From JBCKUK01 sp038924905 (lineage in GTDB: Bacteria > Pseudomonadota > Gammaproteobacteria > Burkholderiales > Methylophilaceae), in NCBI GenBank assembly GCA_038924905.1, contig JBCKUK010000007.1, positions 1-54,800 of the forward strand: DNA of 54,800 nucleotides, given 5' to 3'. The position numbers were made by a program, and so were the translations under genes. The notes beneath the pieces are model-generated. The model saw only the letters and a list, made by a program, of their open reading frames with translations. It was not told the DNA's origin and searched no databases. Below are positions 34,175 to 42,954 of this stretch, piece by piece; positions within the stretch are counted from its first letter, which is position 1; every line of letters starts with the position of its first letter.

Positions 34175-36268
34175 GTGGCTCGTAAAACTCCTATTGAACG
34201 CTACCGTAACATTGGTATTAGTGCGCATATTGACGCCGGTAAAACGACAACAACTGAACGCATTCTTTTCTATACCGGTGTAAATCACAAGATTGGTGAA
34301 GTGCATGATGGCGCTGCTACCATGGATTGGATGGAGCAGGAGCAAGAGCGCGGCATTACCATTACTTCCGCTGCTACCACCTGCTTCTGGAAGGGGATGG
34401 ATAACTCTTTCCCAGAGCACCACATCAATATTATTGATACTCCGGGACACGTAGACTTCACCATTGAGGTTGAGCGCTCCATGCGCGTGCTGGATGGTGC
34501 CTGTATGGTTTACTGTGCGGTAGGCGGCGTGCAGCCACAGTCTGAAACGGTTTGGCGCCAAGCCAATAAATACAAGGTGCCACGTTTGGCATTTGTGAAC
34601 AAGATGGACCGTGCCGGCGCCAACTTCTTCAAGGTCTACGACCAAATGAAGTCGCGTCTGAAAGCTAATCCAATAGCACTGCAAGTGCCCATCGGCGCGG
34701 AAGACAAGTTTGAAGGCGTGATTGACCTGATTCGTATGAAGGCAATCTATTGGGATGAAGCCAGCCAAGGCATGAAATTTGAGGAGCGCGAGGTCCCGGC
34801 TGAATTGCTGGAAACCTGCAAAAAATGGCGTGAGACCATGCTGGAAGCGGCTGCTGAAGCCAATGAAGAATTGATGGATCGCTATCTGGAAGAGGGCGAC
34901 CTGTCCGTAGCAGATATCAAAAAAGGGCTGCGTATACGTACTATCGCTGCCGAAATAATTCCTATGTTATGCGGTTCTGCTTTCAAGAACAAAGGCGTGC
35001 AAACCCTGCTGGATGCAGTGGTTGAGTATCTGCCTTCGCCGGTTGATATTCCGCCAGTCAAGGGCCTTGATTATAAAGAGCAGGTAATAGAGCGTAAGGC
35101 GAGTGACGACGAGCCATTTTCTGCCTTGGCGTTCAAGATTATGACTGACCCATTTGTCGGTCAGCTGACATTTTTCCGTGTGTATTCAGGCGTGGTCAAT
35201 TCTGGCGATACCGTTTACAACCCGAACAAGGGGCGTAAGGAACGTATCGGCCGTATCCTGCAAATGCATGCCAATCAACGTACAGAAATCAAGGAAGTGC
35301 GCGCTGGTGATATCGCTGCTGCGGTGGGCTTGAGAGAAGCCACTACCGGCGAAACGATATGCGACCCAGCCAAAGAAATTACCTTGGAGCGCATGATATT
35401 TCCAGAGCCAGTGATACACGTTGCGGTTGAGCCAAAAACCAAGGCTGACCAGGAAAAGATGGGTATGGCACTAAGCCGCTTGACGCAGGAAGACCCTTCT
35501 TTCCGCGTGCGTACTGATGAAGAGTCTTCCCAGACCATTATTTCTGGTATGGGCGAACTGCATCTGGAAATTCTGGTAGATCGTATGAGGCGCGAATTTG
35601 GTGTTGAAGCCAACGTTGGCGCACCACAAGTGGCCTATCGCGAGGCGATTAAAAAGTTGGCAGAAGTCGAAGGTAAATACATTAAGCAGTCTGGTGGCAA
35701 GGGTCAGTATGGTCATGTCTGGATCAAGATGGAGCCGAGTGAAGCGGGCAAAGGTTTTGAGTTTATTGACAAAATCAAGGGCGGTACTGTTCCACGCGAA
35801 TTCATCCCTGCGGTTGAAAAAGGTCTGCGCGAATCCCTGAATAGCGGTATTCTGGCCGGCTATCCAGTGGTTGATGTGAAAGTCACGCTGTTTGATGGTT
35901 CATACCACGATGTTGACTCTAACGAAAATGCCTTCAAAATGGCTGCCTCCATGGCCTTCAAGGAAGGTATGCGCAAGGGCGACGCGGTGTTGCTGGAGCC
36001 TATCATGGCGGTTGAAGTGGAAACCCCGGAAGATTACATGGGTGATGTGGTGGGTGACTTGTCCTCACGTCGCGGTGTTATTCAGGGTATGGAAGACATG
36101 ACCTCTGGCGGTAAAGCGATTCGCGCTGAAGTGCCTCTCTCAGAAATGTTTGGTTATTCCACCACCATGCGTTCCTTGTCTCAAGGCCGCGCGACTTATA
36201 CTATGGAATTCAAGCATTACGCTGAAGCACCAAGAAACGTGGCAGAAGCCATTATTAACAAGAAATAA
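34175..36268 (+). CDS. fusA: Elongation factor G
   Basis: The 697-residue translocase GTPase has AHIDAGKTTTTERILF (G1), a DTPGHVDF G3 and the NKMDR G4 motif, then domains II-V. The fusidic-acid region is continuous and looks wild type. The start is GTG at 34175, with AAAGGTAA upstream. It lies between rpsG and the second tuf, the standard str operon position. Confidence 0.98.
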   Translation: MARKTPIERYRNIGISAHIDAGKTTTTERILFYTGVNHKIGEVHDGAATMDWMEQEQERGITITSAATTCFWKGMDNSFPEHHINIIDTPGHVDFTIEVERSMRVLDGACMVYCAVGGVQPQSETVWRQANKYKVPRLAFVNKMDRAGANFFKVYDQMKSRLKANPIALQVPIGAEDKFEGVIDLIRMKAIYWDEASQGMKFEEREVPAELLETCKKWRETMLEAAAEANEELMDRYLEEGDLSVADIKKGLRIRTIAAEIIPMLCGSAFKNKGVQTLLDAVVEYLPSPVDIPPVKGLDYKEQVIERKASDDEPFSALAFKIMTDPFVGQLTFFRVYSGVVNSGDTVYNPNKGRKERIGRILQMHANQRTEIKEVRAGDIAAAVGLREATTGETICDPAKEITLERMIFPEPVIHVAVEPKTKADQEKMGMALSRLTQEDPSFRVRTDEESSQTIISGMGELHLEILVDRMRREFGVEANVGAPQVAYREAIKKLAEVEGKYIKQSGGKGQYGHVWIKMEPSEAGKGFEFIDKIKGGTVPREFIPAVEKGLRESLNSGILAGYPVVDVKVTLFDGSYHDVDSNENAFKMAASMAFKEGMRKGDAVLLEPIMAVEVETPEDYMGDVVGDLSSRRGVIQGMEDMTSGGKAIRAEVPLSEMFGYSTTMRSLSQGRATYTMEFKHYAEAPRNVAEAIINKK

Positions 36269-36312
36269 TTAGGCTATTTTAGATAAACCCAGATTAAAAG
36301 AGGATCACAATT

Positions 36313-37503
36313 ATGGCAAGAGGCAAATATGAACGGACCAAGCCGCACGTCAACGTAGGCACGATTGGTCACGTTGACCACGGCAAGACAACATTAACGG
36401 CAGCGATCACCACCATTCTTTCCAAGAAATTTGGCGGTGAAGCCAAGGCATATGATCAAATCGACGCTGCCCCGGAAGAAAAGGCACGCGGCATTACCAT
36501 TAATACCGCCCACGTTGAATACGAAACTGCCAACCGTCACTATGCGCACGTGGATTGCCCGGGCCATGCCGACTATGTCAAGAACATGATTACTGGTGCC
36601 GCCCAGATGGACGGCGCCATCCTGGTGGTATCGGCCGCTGACGGCCCGATGCCACAAACCCGTGAACATATTCTGTTGGCCCGTCAGGTTGGTGTGCCTT
36701 ACATCGTGGTATTCATGAACAAAGCCGACATGGTGGATGACGCAGAACTGTTGGAACTGGTTGAAATGGAAATCCGTGAACTGCTCACCAAATACGATTT
36801 TCCCGGTGACGACACCCCGATTGTAATCGGTTCAGCCAAGTTAGCGTTAGAAGGCGACCAATCCGAGATTGGTGAACCTGCCATCATGAAACTGGTAGAA
36901 GCCCTGGATACTTACATCCCAATGCCGGAACGTGCCATTGACGGCGCCTTCCTCATGCCGGTAGAAGACGTATTCTCCATCTCCGGTCGTGGTACTGTGG
37001 TGACTGGTCGTATTGAACGCGGCATTGTTAAAGTTGGCGATGAAATCGAAATCGTGGGTATCAAACCCACCCTCAAGACCACCTGTACTGGTGTGGAAAT
37101 GTTCCGCAAATTGCTGGATCAAGGTCAAGCCGGCGACAACGTCGGTGTCCTCTTGCGCGGCACCAAGCGTGAAGAAGTCGAACGCGGTCAGGTGCTGGCC
37201 AAGTCCGGCTCCATCAAGCCACACACCAAGTTCACTGCAGAAATCTACGTATTGGGTAAAGATGAAGGTGGCCGTCACACGCCCTTCTTCAATGGCTACC
37301 GTCCACAGTTCTACTTCCGTACCACCGACGTGACTGGTGCCGTAGAACTGCCCGCCGGTACCGAAATGGTCATGCCAGGCGACAACATCTCTATCACCGT
37401 TGCCCTGATTGCCCCGATTGCCATGGAAGAAGGCCTGCGCTTCGCCATTCGTGAAGGTGGCCGTACTGTAGGTGCAGGGGTGGTTGCCAAGGTCATCGAG
37501 TAA
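36313..37503 (+). CDS. tufA: Elongation factor Tu, copy 2 (str operon)
   Basis: This 396-residue EF-Tu differs from the copy at 19582-20772 only in residue 394 (Val instead of Ile), with a few silent changes in the same final codons (AAGGTCATCGAG versus AAGATTATTGAA). Identity begins upstream of the ATG in GGATCACAATT and ends abruptly near the stop, the pattern of gene conversion. All GTP-binding motifs are intact. It follows fusA and precedes rpsJ in the str operon. Confidence 0.98.
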   Translation: MARGKYERTKPHVNVGTIGHVDHGKTTLTAAITTILSKKFGGEAKAYDQIDAAPEEKARGITINTAHVEYETANRHYAHVDCPGHADYVKNMITGAAQMDGAILVVSAADGPMPQTREHILLARQVGVPYIVVFMNKADMVDDAELLELVEMEIRELLTKYDFPGDDTPIVIGSAKLALEGDQSEIGEPAIMKLVEALDTYIPMPERAIDGAFLMPVEDVFSISGRGTVVTGRIERGIVKVGDEIEIVGIKPTLKTTCTGVEMFRKLLDQGQAGDNVGVLLRGTKREEVERGQVLAKSGSIKPHTKFTAEIYVLGKDEGGRHTPFFNGYRPQFYFRTTDVTGAVELPAGTEMVMPGDNISITVALIAPIAMEEGLRFAIREGGRTVGAGVVAKVIE

Positions 37504-37550
37504 GACGATTTTGCTTAACAGGAAAATTGAATAAATTAAAGGTATAAATC

Positions 37551-37859
37551 ATGCAGAACCAGAAAATCCGTATTCGACTTAAAGCGTTTGACTATCGTTT
37601 GATCGATCAATCTGCGCTTGAAATCGTAGAAACTGCCAAGCGCACCGGCGCTGTAGTTAAAGGCCCAGTGCCATTACCTACACGTATTGAGCGTTTTGAT
37701 ATTCTGCGTTCGCCGCATGTAAATAAAACATCGCGCGATCAGTTTGAGATTCGTACCCATCTACGCCTGATGGATATCGTGGATCCAACTGACAAGACGG
37801 TTGATGCATTGATGAAGCTCAACCTGCCAGCTGGCGTTGACGTAGAGATCAAGCTATAA
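37551..37859 (+). CDS. rpsJ: 30S ribosomal protein S10 (NusE)
   Basis: The 102-residue S10 works in the 30S head and, as NusE, in transcription antitermination with NusB and NusG. IRIRLKAFDYRLIDQSALEIVETAKRTGA and the conserved loop VNKTSRDQFEIRTH are present. It follows tuf by 47 nt and is separated from rplC by a 104-nt gap with its own promoter, so it appears to belong transcriptionally to the str operon. Confidence 0.98.
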   Translation: MQNQKIRIRLKAFDYRLIDQSALEIVETAKRTGAVVKGPVPLPTRIERFDILRSPHVNKTSRDQFEIRTHLRLMDIVDPTDKTVDALMKLNLPAGVDVEIKL

Positions 37860-37870
37860 AAGTTGTTAGG

Positions 37871-37899
37871 TTGTAATTGAGTCTGGGGTCGGCTATAAT
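37871..37899 (+). promoter_or_regulatory. Sigma70 promoter of the rplC-led S10 operon
   Basis: TTGTAA (37871-37876), 17 nt and a perfect TATAAT (37894-37899) give a predicted start near 37906, in the gap between rpsJ and rplC. Confidence 0.75.
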
Positions 37900-37915
37900 C
37901 CGGCCTCGCGTAAAT

Positions 37916-37939
37916 GGGCTGGTCAATTGTAATCAGCCC
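37916..37939 (+). promoter_or_regulatory. 5' leader hairpin of rplC transcript
   Basis: GGGCTG (37916-37921) pairs with CAGCCC (37934-37939) about 10 nt after the predicted transcript start; TTTAATTA follows. In E. coli L4 represses this operon through a leader, but there the leader precedes rpsJ. Confidence 0.5.
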
Positions 37940-37963
37940 TTTAATTAAAATAAGGAATCGATC

Positions 37964-38638
37964 ATGAGCTTAGGGCTTATTGGTCGCAAGGTGGGTATGA
38001 CCCGCGTATTTACTGAAGATGGCGAAAGCATCCCGGTAACTGTGCTGGAAATTGTGCCCAACCGCGTGACACAGATCAAAACATTGCAAAGCGATGGCTA
38101 CACTGGCCTGCAAGTTGCTCACGGCGAACGTCGTGCCAGTCGCATCAGCAAAGCGCTGACCGGTCACTATACTAAAGCCGGCGCAGCCGCTGGTTCTGGC
38201 ATCAAAGAATTCCCTGTAAGTGTTGACGTATTAGCCGGCTACACGCTAGGCGCACAAGTCACCGTTGAAATTTTCCAGGCAGGTCAAATGGTCGACGTGA
38301 CCGGAACCTCACTTGGTAAGGGCTTCGCCGGTGCCATCAAGCGTCACCATTTCAGCTCCAACCGCGCATCGCACGGTAATTCCCGCTCACATAATGCGCC
38401 AGGTTCCATTGGTATGAACCAGGATCCTGGCCGTGTATTCCCAGGCAAGCGCATGGCTGGTCACCTCGGGGCAATTAAAGTTACAACACAGAATTTGCAA
38501 ATCGTGCGCGTAGACACAGAGCGTAATTTGCTGTTGATTAAGGGCGCAGTTCCTGGCTCTAAAGGCGGCGACGTGGTCGTGCGCCCAGCAGTCAAATCAA
38601 GCGGTGTGAAGACTAGAGCTGCCAAGGCGGGTGCATAA
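37964..38638 (+). CDS. rplC: 50S ribosomal protein L3
   Basis: The 224-residue L3 is a primary 23S rRNA assembly protein near the peptidyl-transferase centre. LGLIGRKVGMTRVFTEDG, the long central loop SHGNSRSHNAPGSIGMNQDPGRVFPGKRMAGHLG and a basic C-terminus fit the family. The loop includes the glutamine that is N5-methylated by PrmB in relatives. Its stop overlaps the rplD ATG by one base. Confidence 0.99.
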   Translation: MSLGLIGRKVGMTRVFTEDGESIPVTVLEIVPNRVTQIKTLQSDGYTGLQVAHGERRASRISKALTGHYTKAGAAAGSGIKEFPVSVDVLAGYTLGAQVTVEIFQAGQMVDVTGTSLGKGFAGAIKRHHFSSNRASHGNSRSHNAPGSIGMNQDPGRVFPGKRMAGHLGAIKVTTQNLQIVRVDTERNLLLIKGAVPGSKGGDVVVRPAVKSSGVKTRAAKAGA

Positions 38639-39264
38639 TGGAACTCAAGCTGATTGATAAGAATGGCAAGCCGGTCAAAGCTGGCCTGAAAGTTTCAGAA
38701 GCCACCTTTGGCCGTGAATTTAACGAAGCGCTGGTACATCAAGTTGTTGTGGCTTACATGGCTAACTCACGTACCGCGACGCGCGCCCAGTTAGGTCGTG
38801 GCAATGTAAGCCACACCACCAAAAAGCCCTGGAAACAAAAAGGCACTGGCCGTGCGCGTGCTGGCATGAGCTCCAGTCCAATCTGGCGTGGAGGCGGTCG
38901 CGCTTTCCCCAATAGCCCGGATGAGAATTTCAGCCACAAGGTTAATCGTAAGGCATACCGTGCTGGTATGTGCTCCATCTTGTCTGAGTTGGTTCGTCAA
39001 GACCGTTTGAATGTTGTGGAAGAATTCACCATAGACGCTCCTAAAACCAAGATGCTATCCGAAAAAGTCAAAGGCATGGGCTACGTTGAAGGCGTTCTGG
39101 TATTGGTTGATGGCTTCGATGAAAATTTGTATCTGTCTGCACGCAATCTGACCAATGTCATGGTGGTTGAAGCGCAGTATGCCGACCCTGTGAGCTTGGT
39201 GCGCTTCCCTAACGTGGTAGCAACCAAGGCTGCAGTGAAAAAGCTTGAGGAGATGCTGGCATGA
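38638..39264 (+). CDS. rplD: 50S ribosomal protein L4
   Basis: The 208-residue L4 extends a loop into the peptide exit tunnel, visible here as KKPWKQKGTGRARAGMSSSPIWRGGG. In E. coli L4 also represses its own operon by attenuation and translation. The gene overlaps rplC by one base and rplW by four (ATGA). No erythromycin-resistance type change is obvious in the loop. Confidence 0.99.
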   Translation: MELKLIDKNGKPVKAGLKVSEATFGREFNEALVHQVVVAYMANSRTATRAQLGRGNVSHTTKKPWKQKGTGRARAGMSSSPIWRGGGRAFPNSPDENFSHKVNRKAYRAGMCSILSELVRQDRLNVVEEFTIDAPKTKMLSEKVKGMGYVEGVLVLVDGFDENLYLSARNLTNVMVVEAQYADPVSLVRFPNVVATKAAVKKLEEMLA

Positions 39265-39572
39265 GCGCCCTAATTAACAATCAAGACCGTTTGCTGCAAG
39301 TCATTCTGGCGCCGCAAATTACCGAAAAAGCCACGCGCATTGCCGATAAACATCAGCAAATCGCCTTCAAAGTACGCACCGATGCCACCAAGCCGGAAAT
39401 CAAGGCTGCGGTTGAGCTGGTATTCAAGGTTGAAGTGGTAGCTGTTACTGTGGCAAACGTTGGCGGTAAAGCCAAACGCGCCGGTCGCGTGATGGGCCGT
39501 CGCAAGGACTGGAAAAAGGCTTACGTAAGTCTGAAGCCAGGCCAGGAAATTAACTTTGCAGCGGGCGAATAG
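39261..39572 (+). CDS. rplW: 50S ribosomal protein L23
   Basis: The 103-residue L23 sits at the tunnel exit, where SRP and trigger factor dock. LLQVILAPQITEKATR and the C-terminal RRKDWKKAYVSLKPGQEINF are characteristic. It is translationally coupled to rplD and lies 8 nt before rplB. Confidence 0.98.
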   Translation: MSALINNQDRLLQVILAPQITEKATRIADKHQQIAFKVRTDATKPEIKAAVELVFKVEVVAVTVANVGGKAKRAGRVMGRRKDWKKAYVSLKPGQEINFAAGE

Positions 39573-39580
39573 GAGAAATC

Positions 39581-40414
39581 ATGGCACTGATTAAAGTCAA
39601 GCCAACTTCCCCAGGTCGGCGCGCCGTAGTGAAGGTGGTTACACCTGATCTACATAAGGGCAAGCCCCACGCGCCGCTGCTGGAGAAGCAAAGCAAAAAC
39701 GCTGGTCGTAACAACAATGGCCATATCACGATTCGTCACCAGGGTGGCGGTCATAAACAACATTACCGTCTGGTTGATTTCCGTCGCGATAAAGATGGCA
39801 TCGCGGCCAAGGTTGAGCATATTGAATACGATCCAAATCGTACCGCGCATATTGCGCTTTTATGCTACGCCGATGGCGAGCGTCGTTACATCATTGCCCC
39901 GCGCGGCATAAGCGCCGGAATGGAATTGATCAGCGGCTCAGATGCGCCAATTAAACCAGGGAATGCTTTGCCGCTACGTAATATTCCGGTAGGTAGCACG
40001 GTGCATTGTATTGAAATGATGCCAGGCAAAGGTGCCCAAATTGCTCGCTCTGCAGGCACTTCGGTGCAATTGCTGGCACGCGAAGGTAGCTATGCGCAAC
40101 TGCGTTTACGTTCTGGTGAAGTGCGCCGCGTGCATGTTGATTGCAAAGCAACCATTGGTGAGGTAGGTAACGAAGAGCATTCATTGCGCTCTATCGGCAA
40201 AGCTGGCGCGATGCGTTGGCGCGGCGTTCGTCCTACTGTTCGTGGTGTGGTCATGAATCCGGTTGATCACCCGCACGGCGGTGGTGAAGGCAAGACGGCT
40301 GCCGGCATGAATCCAGTCAGTCCATGGGGTACGCCTACCAAGGGTTATCGTACACGTCGCAACAAGCGCACCGACAATATGCGCGTCAGCCGTCGTCCGG
40401 CGAATAAGAGGTAA
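39581..40414 (+). CDS. rplB: 50S ribosomal protein L2
   Basis: The 277-residue L2 is required for subunit association and peptidyl transfer. GRNNNGHITIRHQGGGHKQHYR and the universally conserved C-terminal NPVDHPHGGGEGK, with the key histidine, are present. GGAGAAATC precedes the ATG. It is followed by rpsS after 5 nt. Confidence 0.99.
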   Translation: MALIKVKPTSPGRRAVVKVVTPDLHKGKPHAPLLEKQSKNAGRNNNGHITIRHQGGGHKQHYRLVDFRRDKDGIAAKVEHIEYDPNRTAHIALLCYADGERRYIIAPRGISAGMELISGSDAPIKPGNALPLRNIPVGSTVHCIEMMPGKGAQIARSAGTSVQLLAREGSYAQLRLRSGEVRRVHVDCKATIGEVGNEEHSLRSIGKAGAMRWRGVRPTVRGVVMNPVDHPHGGGEGKTAAGMNPVSPWGTPTKGYRTRRNKRTDNMRVSRRPANKR

Positions 40415-40419
40415 TCGAT

Positions 40420-40695
40420 ATGGCACGTTCAGTTAAAAAAGGCCCATTTATTGATGGCCATCTGGCTAAAAAAATAGAAGCCGCCGCCGCCACGCGCGAT
40501 AGAAAACCAATTAAAACCTGGTCGCGCCGCTCTACTATATTGCCTGACTTCATAGGGCTGACCATTGCAATTCACAACGGCAGACAGCATGTCCCGGTAC
40601 TAATTTCAGAAAACATGGTGGGCCATAAGCTCGGTGAATTTGCGATGACTCGCACATTTAAAGGACACTCCGGCGACAAGAAGGTAAAGGTGTAG
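40420..40695 (+). CDS. rpsS: 30S ribosomal protein S19
   Basis: The 91-residue S19 forms a complex with S13 that touches tRNA. MARSVKKGPFIDGHL, the WSRRSTILPDFIGLTIAIHNGRQ core and VGHKLGEFAMTRTFKGH match the family. It lies between rplB and rplV in standard S10-operon order. Confidence 0.99.
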   Translation: MARSVKKGPFIDGHLAKKIEAAAATRDRKPIKTWSRRSTILPDFIGLTIAIHNGRQHVPVLISENMVGHKLGEFAMTRTFKGHSGDKKVKV

Positions 40696-40704
40696 GAGAT
40701 GACG

Positions 40705-41034
40705 ATGAAAGTATCCGCAGTGTTAAAAGGTGTTCATCTATCCCCGCAGAGGGCTCGTTTAGTGGCTGACTTGGTGCGTGGCAGGAAGGTTGACCACGCG
40801 CTCAATATCTTGAATTTCTGCCCGAAAAAAGGTGCAGAGATTATCAAGAAAGTGGTTGAGTCTGCTATTGCTAATGCTGAGCATAACGAAGGTGCGGATA
40901 TTGACGAGCTGAAAGTGCTTTCAATTTATGTTGATAAGGGCACAGTGCTCAAACGTATTCGTGCTCGTGCCAAAGGCCGCGCTGGACGGATTATCAAACC
41001 AACCAGTCACATTACTGTGACGGTCGGTAACTAA
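40705..41034 (+). CDS. rplV: 50S ribosomal protein L22
   Basis: L22 contributes a beta-hairpin to the exit tunnel, seen here as KGTVLKRIRARAKGRAGRIIKPTSHITV. I chose ATG 40705 (109 residues) over ATG 40699, because AGGAG at 40694-40698 lies 6 nt before the former and only 0 nt before the latter. It is followed by rpsC after 10 nt. Confidence 0.97.
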   Translation: MKVSAVLKGVHLSPQRARLVADLVRGRKVDHALNILNFCPKKGAEIIKKVVESAIANAEHNEGADIDELKVLSIYVDKGTVLKRIRARAKGRAGRIIKPTSHITVTVGN

Positions 41035-41044
41035 AGGGGTCGTT

Positions 41045-42010
41045 ATGGGTCAGAAAATTCATCCGTTTGGTTTCCGTCTGAGTGTCCAGAAAAACTGGTT
41101 GTCTCGCTGGTATGCCAATAGCAAAAATTTCCCGGCAATGCTGAATAGCGATATTAAGGTGCGCGAGTTCCTTAACAAGAAGCTGGCACATGCTGCGGTA
41201 AGCAAAATTATTATTGAGCGTCCTGCCAAGAACGCCAAAATCATCATCTACACTGCACGCCCCGGGATTGTCATTGGCAAGAAGGGTGAGGACATTGAAT
41301 CCTTGCGTTCCAGCCTGCAAGGCCTAATGGGCGTGCCAGTGCATTTGAATATCGAAGAAGTACGTAAACCAGAAATTGACGCTACCTTGATCGCTCAAAG
41401 CATTGCACAGCAGCTTGAAAAACGTGTGATGTTCCGTCGCGCTATGAAGCGTGCCATGCAGAACGCCATGCGCTTGGGTGCGCAAGGCATCAAGATCATG
41501 AGCGCTGGCCGTTTGAACGGTATCGAAATTGCGCGTACCGAGTGGTATCACGAGGGCCGTGTGCCACTGCATACCTTGCGTGCCGACATTGATTACGGTG
41601 TGGCTGAAGCAAAAACTACTTATGGCATCATTGGCATCAAAGTTTGGGTGTTTAAGGGTGAAGTATTTGCTGGCAAGGGTGAGCAAGCTGTGGTGAATTT
41701 GCCAGAGCCAGAAAAACAGGCAAGAACTGCTGATGAGCCACAAATAAAACTGAAAAAGCCGGAGCCGGAAGCTGTGGCTGAAGCAGTGGCTGTGCCGGAG
41801 AAAAAGCCAAAGCCAAAGGTTACTGTCGATTCAGAGAAAAAGACCAGGAAGCTGACTGTCAGCGCTGCTGATCCAAAGAAGCAAGCGAGCAAGATGGCTG
41901 CCAGTGCAGCTGAACCAGCAAAGAAAGCAAGTAAATTGGCAGTAAAAGTTACTGCTAAGCCAGAGAAAAAAGTAAAGAAGTCAGGGGCGAAAAATGCTGC
42001 AGCCAGCTAG
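41045..42010 (+). CDS. rpsC: 30S ribosomal protein S3 with long basic C-terminal extension
   Basis: Residues 1-215 are a normal S3 with the KH domain (PGIVIGKKGEDIESLR) and the mRNA-entry helicase basic residues RRAMKRAMQNAMRLGAQGIKI. S3 is usually about 210-235 residues; this protein has 321. The extra roughly 100 residues are low-complexity, rich in Lys, Ala, Pro and Glu, with repeats such as ADPKKQASKMA and AEPAKKASKLA. The extension runs 17 nt into rplP, so it is genuinely encoded in frame and not a missed stop after the core. Confidence 0.97.
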   Translation: MGQKIHPFGFRLSVQKNWLSRWYANSKNFPAMLNSDIKVREFLNKKLAHAAVSKIIIERPAKNAKIIIYTARPGIVIGKKGEDIESLRSSLQGLMGVPVHLNIEEVRKPEIDATLIAQSIAQQLEKRVMFRRAMKRAMQNAMRLGAQGIKIMSAGRLNGIEIARTEWYHEGRVPLHTLRADIDYGVAEAKTTYGIIGIKVWVFKGEVFAGKGEQAVVNLPEPEKQARTADEPQIKLKKPEPEAVAEAVAVPEKKPKPKVTVDSEKKTRKLTVSAADPKKQASKMAASAAEPAKKASKLAVKVTAKPEKKVKKSGAKNAAAS

Positions 42011-42410
42011 ACAAAAATTTCGTAAGATGCAAAAAGGCCGGAACAAGGGCATTGCTACGACCGGCAATAAGGTGAGTTTCGGTGAATATGGTCTGAAGGC
42101 CATTGGCCGCGGTCGTCTGACTGCACGCCAGATTGAGGCGGCACGTCGTGCGATGACCCGCCATATCAAGCGCGGTGGCCGTGTGTGGATTCGTATTTTT
42201 CCGGATCAGCCAATTTCAAAAAAACCAGCTGAAGTGCGCATGGGTAACGGCAAGGGCAGCACCGAGTACTACGTTGCGCAGATTCAACCGGGCAAGATGT
42301 TGTATGAAATGGACGGCGTTAGCGAAGATCTCGCGCGCGAAGCATTCCGTTTGGCAGCTGCAAAATTGCCAATTGAGACCACTTTCACCAGCCGTCATAT
42401 TGGGAGCTGA
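41994..42410 (+). CDS. rplP: 50S ribosomal protein L16
   Basis: The 138-residue L16 organises the A-site region of the large subunit. MLQPARQKFRKMQKGRNKG and the C-terminal LAREAFRLAAAKLPIETTF identify it. Its ATG lies inside the 3' end of rpsC (17-nt overlap), an unusually deep overlap caused by the rpsC extension. Confidence 0.98.
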   Translation: MLQPARQKFRKMQKGRNKGIATTGNKVSFGEYGLKAIGRGRLTARQIEAARRAMTRHIKRGGRVWIRIFPDQPISKKPAEVRMGNGKGSTEYYVAQIQPGKMLYEMDGVSEDLAREAFRLAAAKLPIETTFTSRHIGS

Positions 42411-42412
42411 AC

Positions 42413-42607
42413 ATGAAAGCAGCCGAGTTAAGAACTAAATCTGTGGATGAGCTGAATAATGAGTTGATTGAATTGCGTCGTGCGCAATTTTCTCAGCGTA
42501 TGCAGTTGGCCACGCAGCAATTAAACAAGGTAGATCAGGTAAGCAAAGTTCGCCGCGATATCGCTCGTGTTCGTACCGTGCTTGCCGAGAAAGCCAAGCA
42601 GGGTTAA
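42413..42607 (+). CDS. rpmC: 50S ribosomal protein L29
   Basis: The 64-residue two-helix L29 sits beside L23 at the tunnel exit. MKAAELRTKSVDELNNELIELRRAQFSQRMQ is typical. It starts 2 nt after rplP. Confidence 0.98.
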   Translation: MKAAELRTKSVDELNNELIELRRAQFSQRMQLATQQLNKVDQVSKVRRDIARVRTVLAEKAKQG

Positions 42608-42618
42608 GCGGAGTGAAT

Positions 42619-42894
42619 ATGAATAGCGAAAAACAAGCTGAAAAAGTAGTCCGTACCTTAAGTGGCCGTGTGGTTAGCGATAAAATGGATAAGACAGTAA
42701 CGGTACTGGTTGAGCGCAAGGTCAAACACCCGTTAATAGGTAAAGTTGTGCGCCGCTCGAACAAGTTTCATGCACACGATGAAACCAACGAGTGCAAGGA
42801 AGGCGATTTGGTCATTATTGAAGAAAGTCGCCCGCTTTCCAGAACTAAAACCTGGCGCGTAAGCAAGATTGTAGAAAAATCTCGTAGCGTATAA
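42619..42894 (+). CDS. rpsQ: 30S ribosomal protein S17
   Basis: The 91-residue OB-fold protein binds 16S rRNA early in assembly. RTLSGRVVSDKMDKTVTVLVERKVKHPLIGKVVRRSNKFHAHDE matches the family. ATG 42619 is chosen over GTG 42613, because the AGCGGAG binding site overlaps the GTG but is well placed for the ATG. It closes the S10 operon; 174 nt follow before rplN. Confidence 0.97.
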   Translation: MNSEKQAEKVVRTLSGRVVSDKMDKTVTVLVERKVKHPLIGKVVRRSNKFHAHDETNECKEGDLVIIEESRPLSRTKTWRVSKIVEKSRSV

Positions 42895-42913
42895 AACTAT
42901 TGGCAAGTCCGTG

Positions 42914-42942
42914 TTGCATCTGGGCGGGCGGCCATATATAAT
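42914..42942 (+). promoter_or_regulatory. Sigma70 promoter of the spc operon
   Basis: TTGCAT (42914-42919), 17 nt and a perfect TATAAT (42937-42942) lie in the rpsQ-rplN gap, matching the known position of the E. coli spc promoter. Confidence 0.75.
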
Positions 42943-42954
42943 GTCGGACTTTTC

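Noticed and set aside
36313..37503. Second tuf as an assembly duplication
   Set aside because: Flanking genes differ (fusA and rpsJ versus tRNAs) and the last codons differ, so these are two genuine loci.
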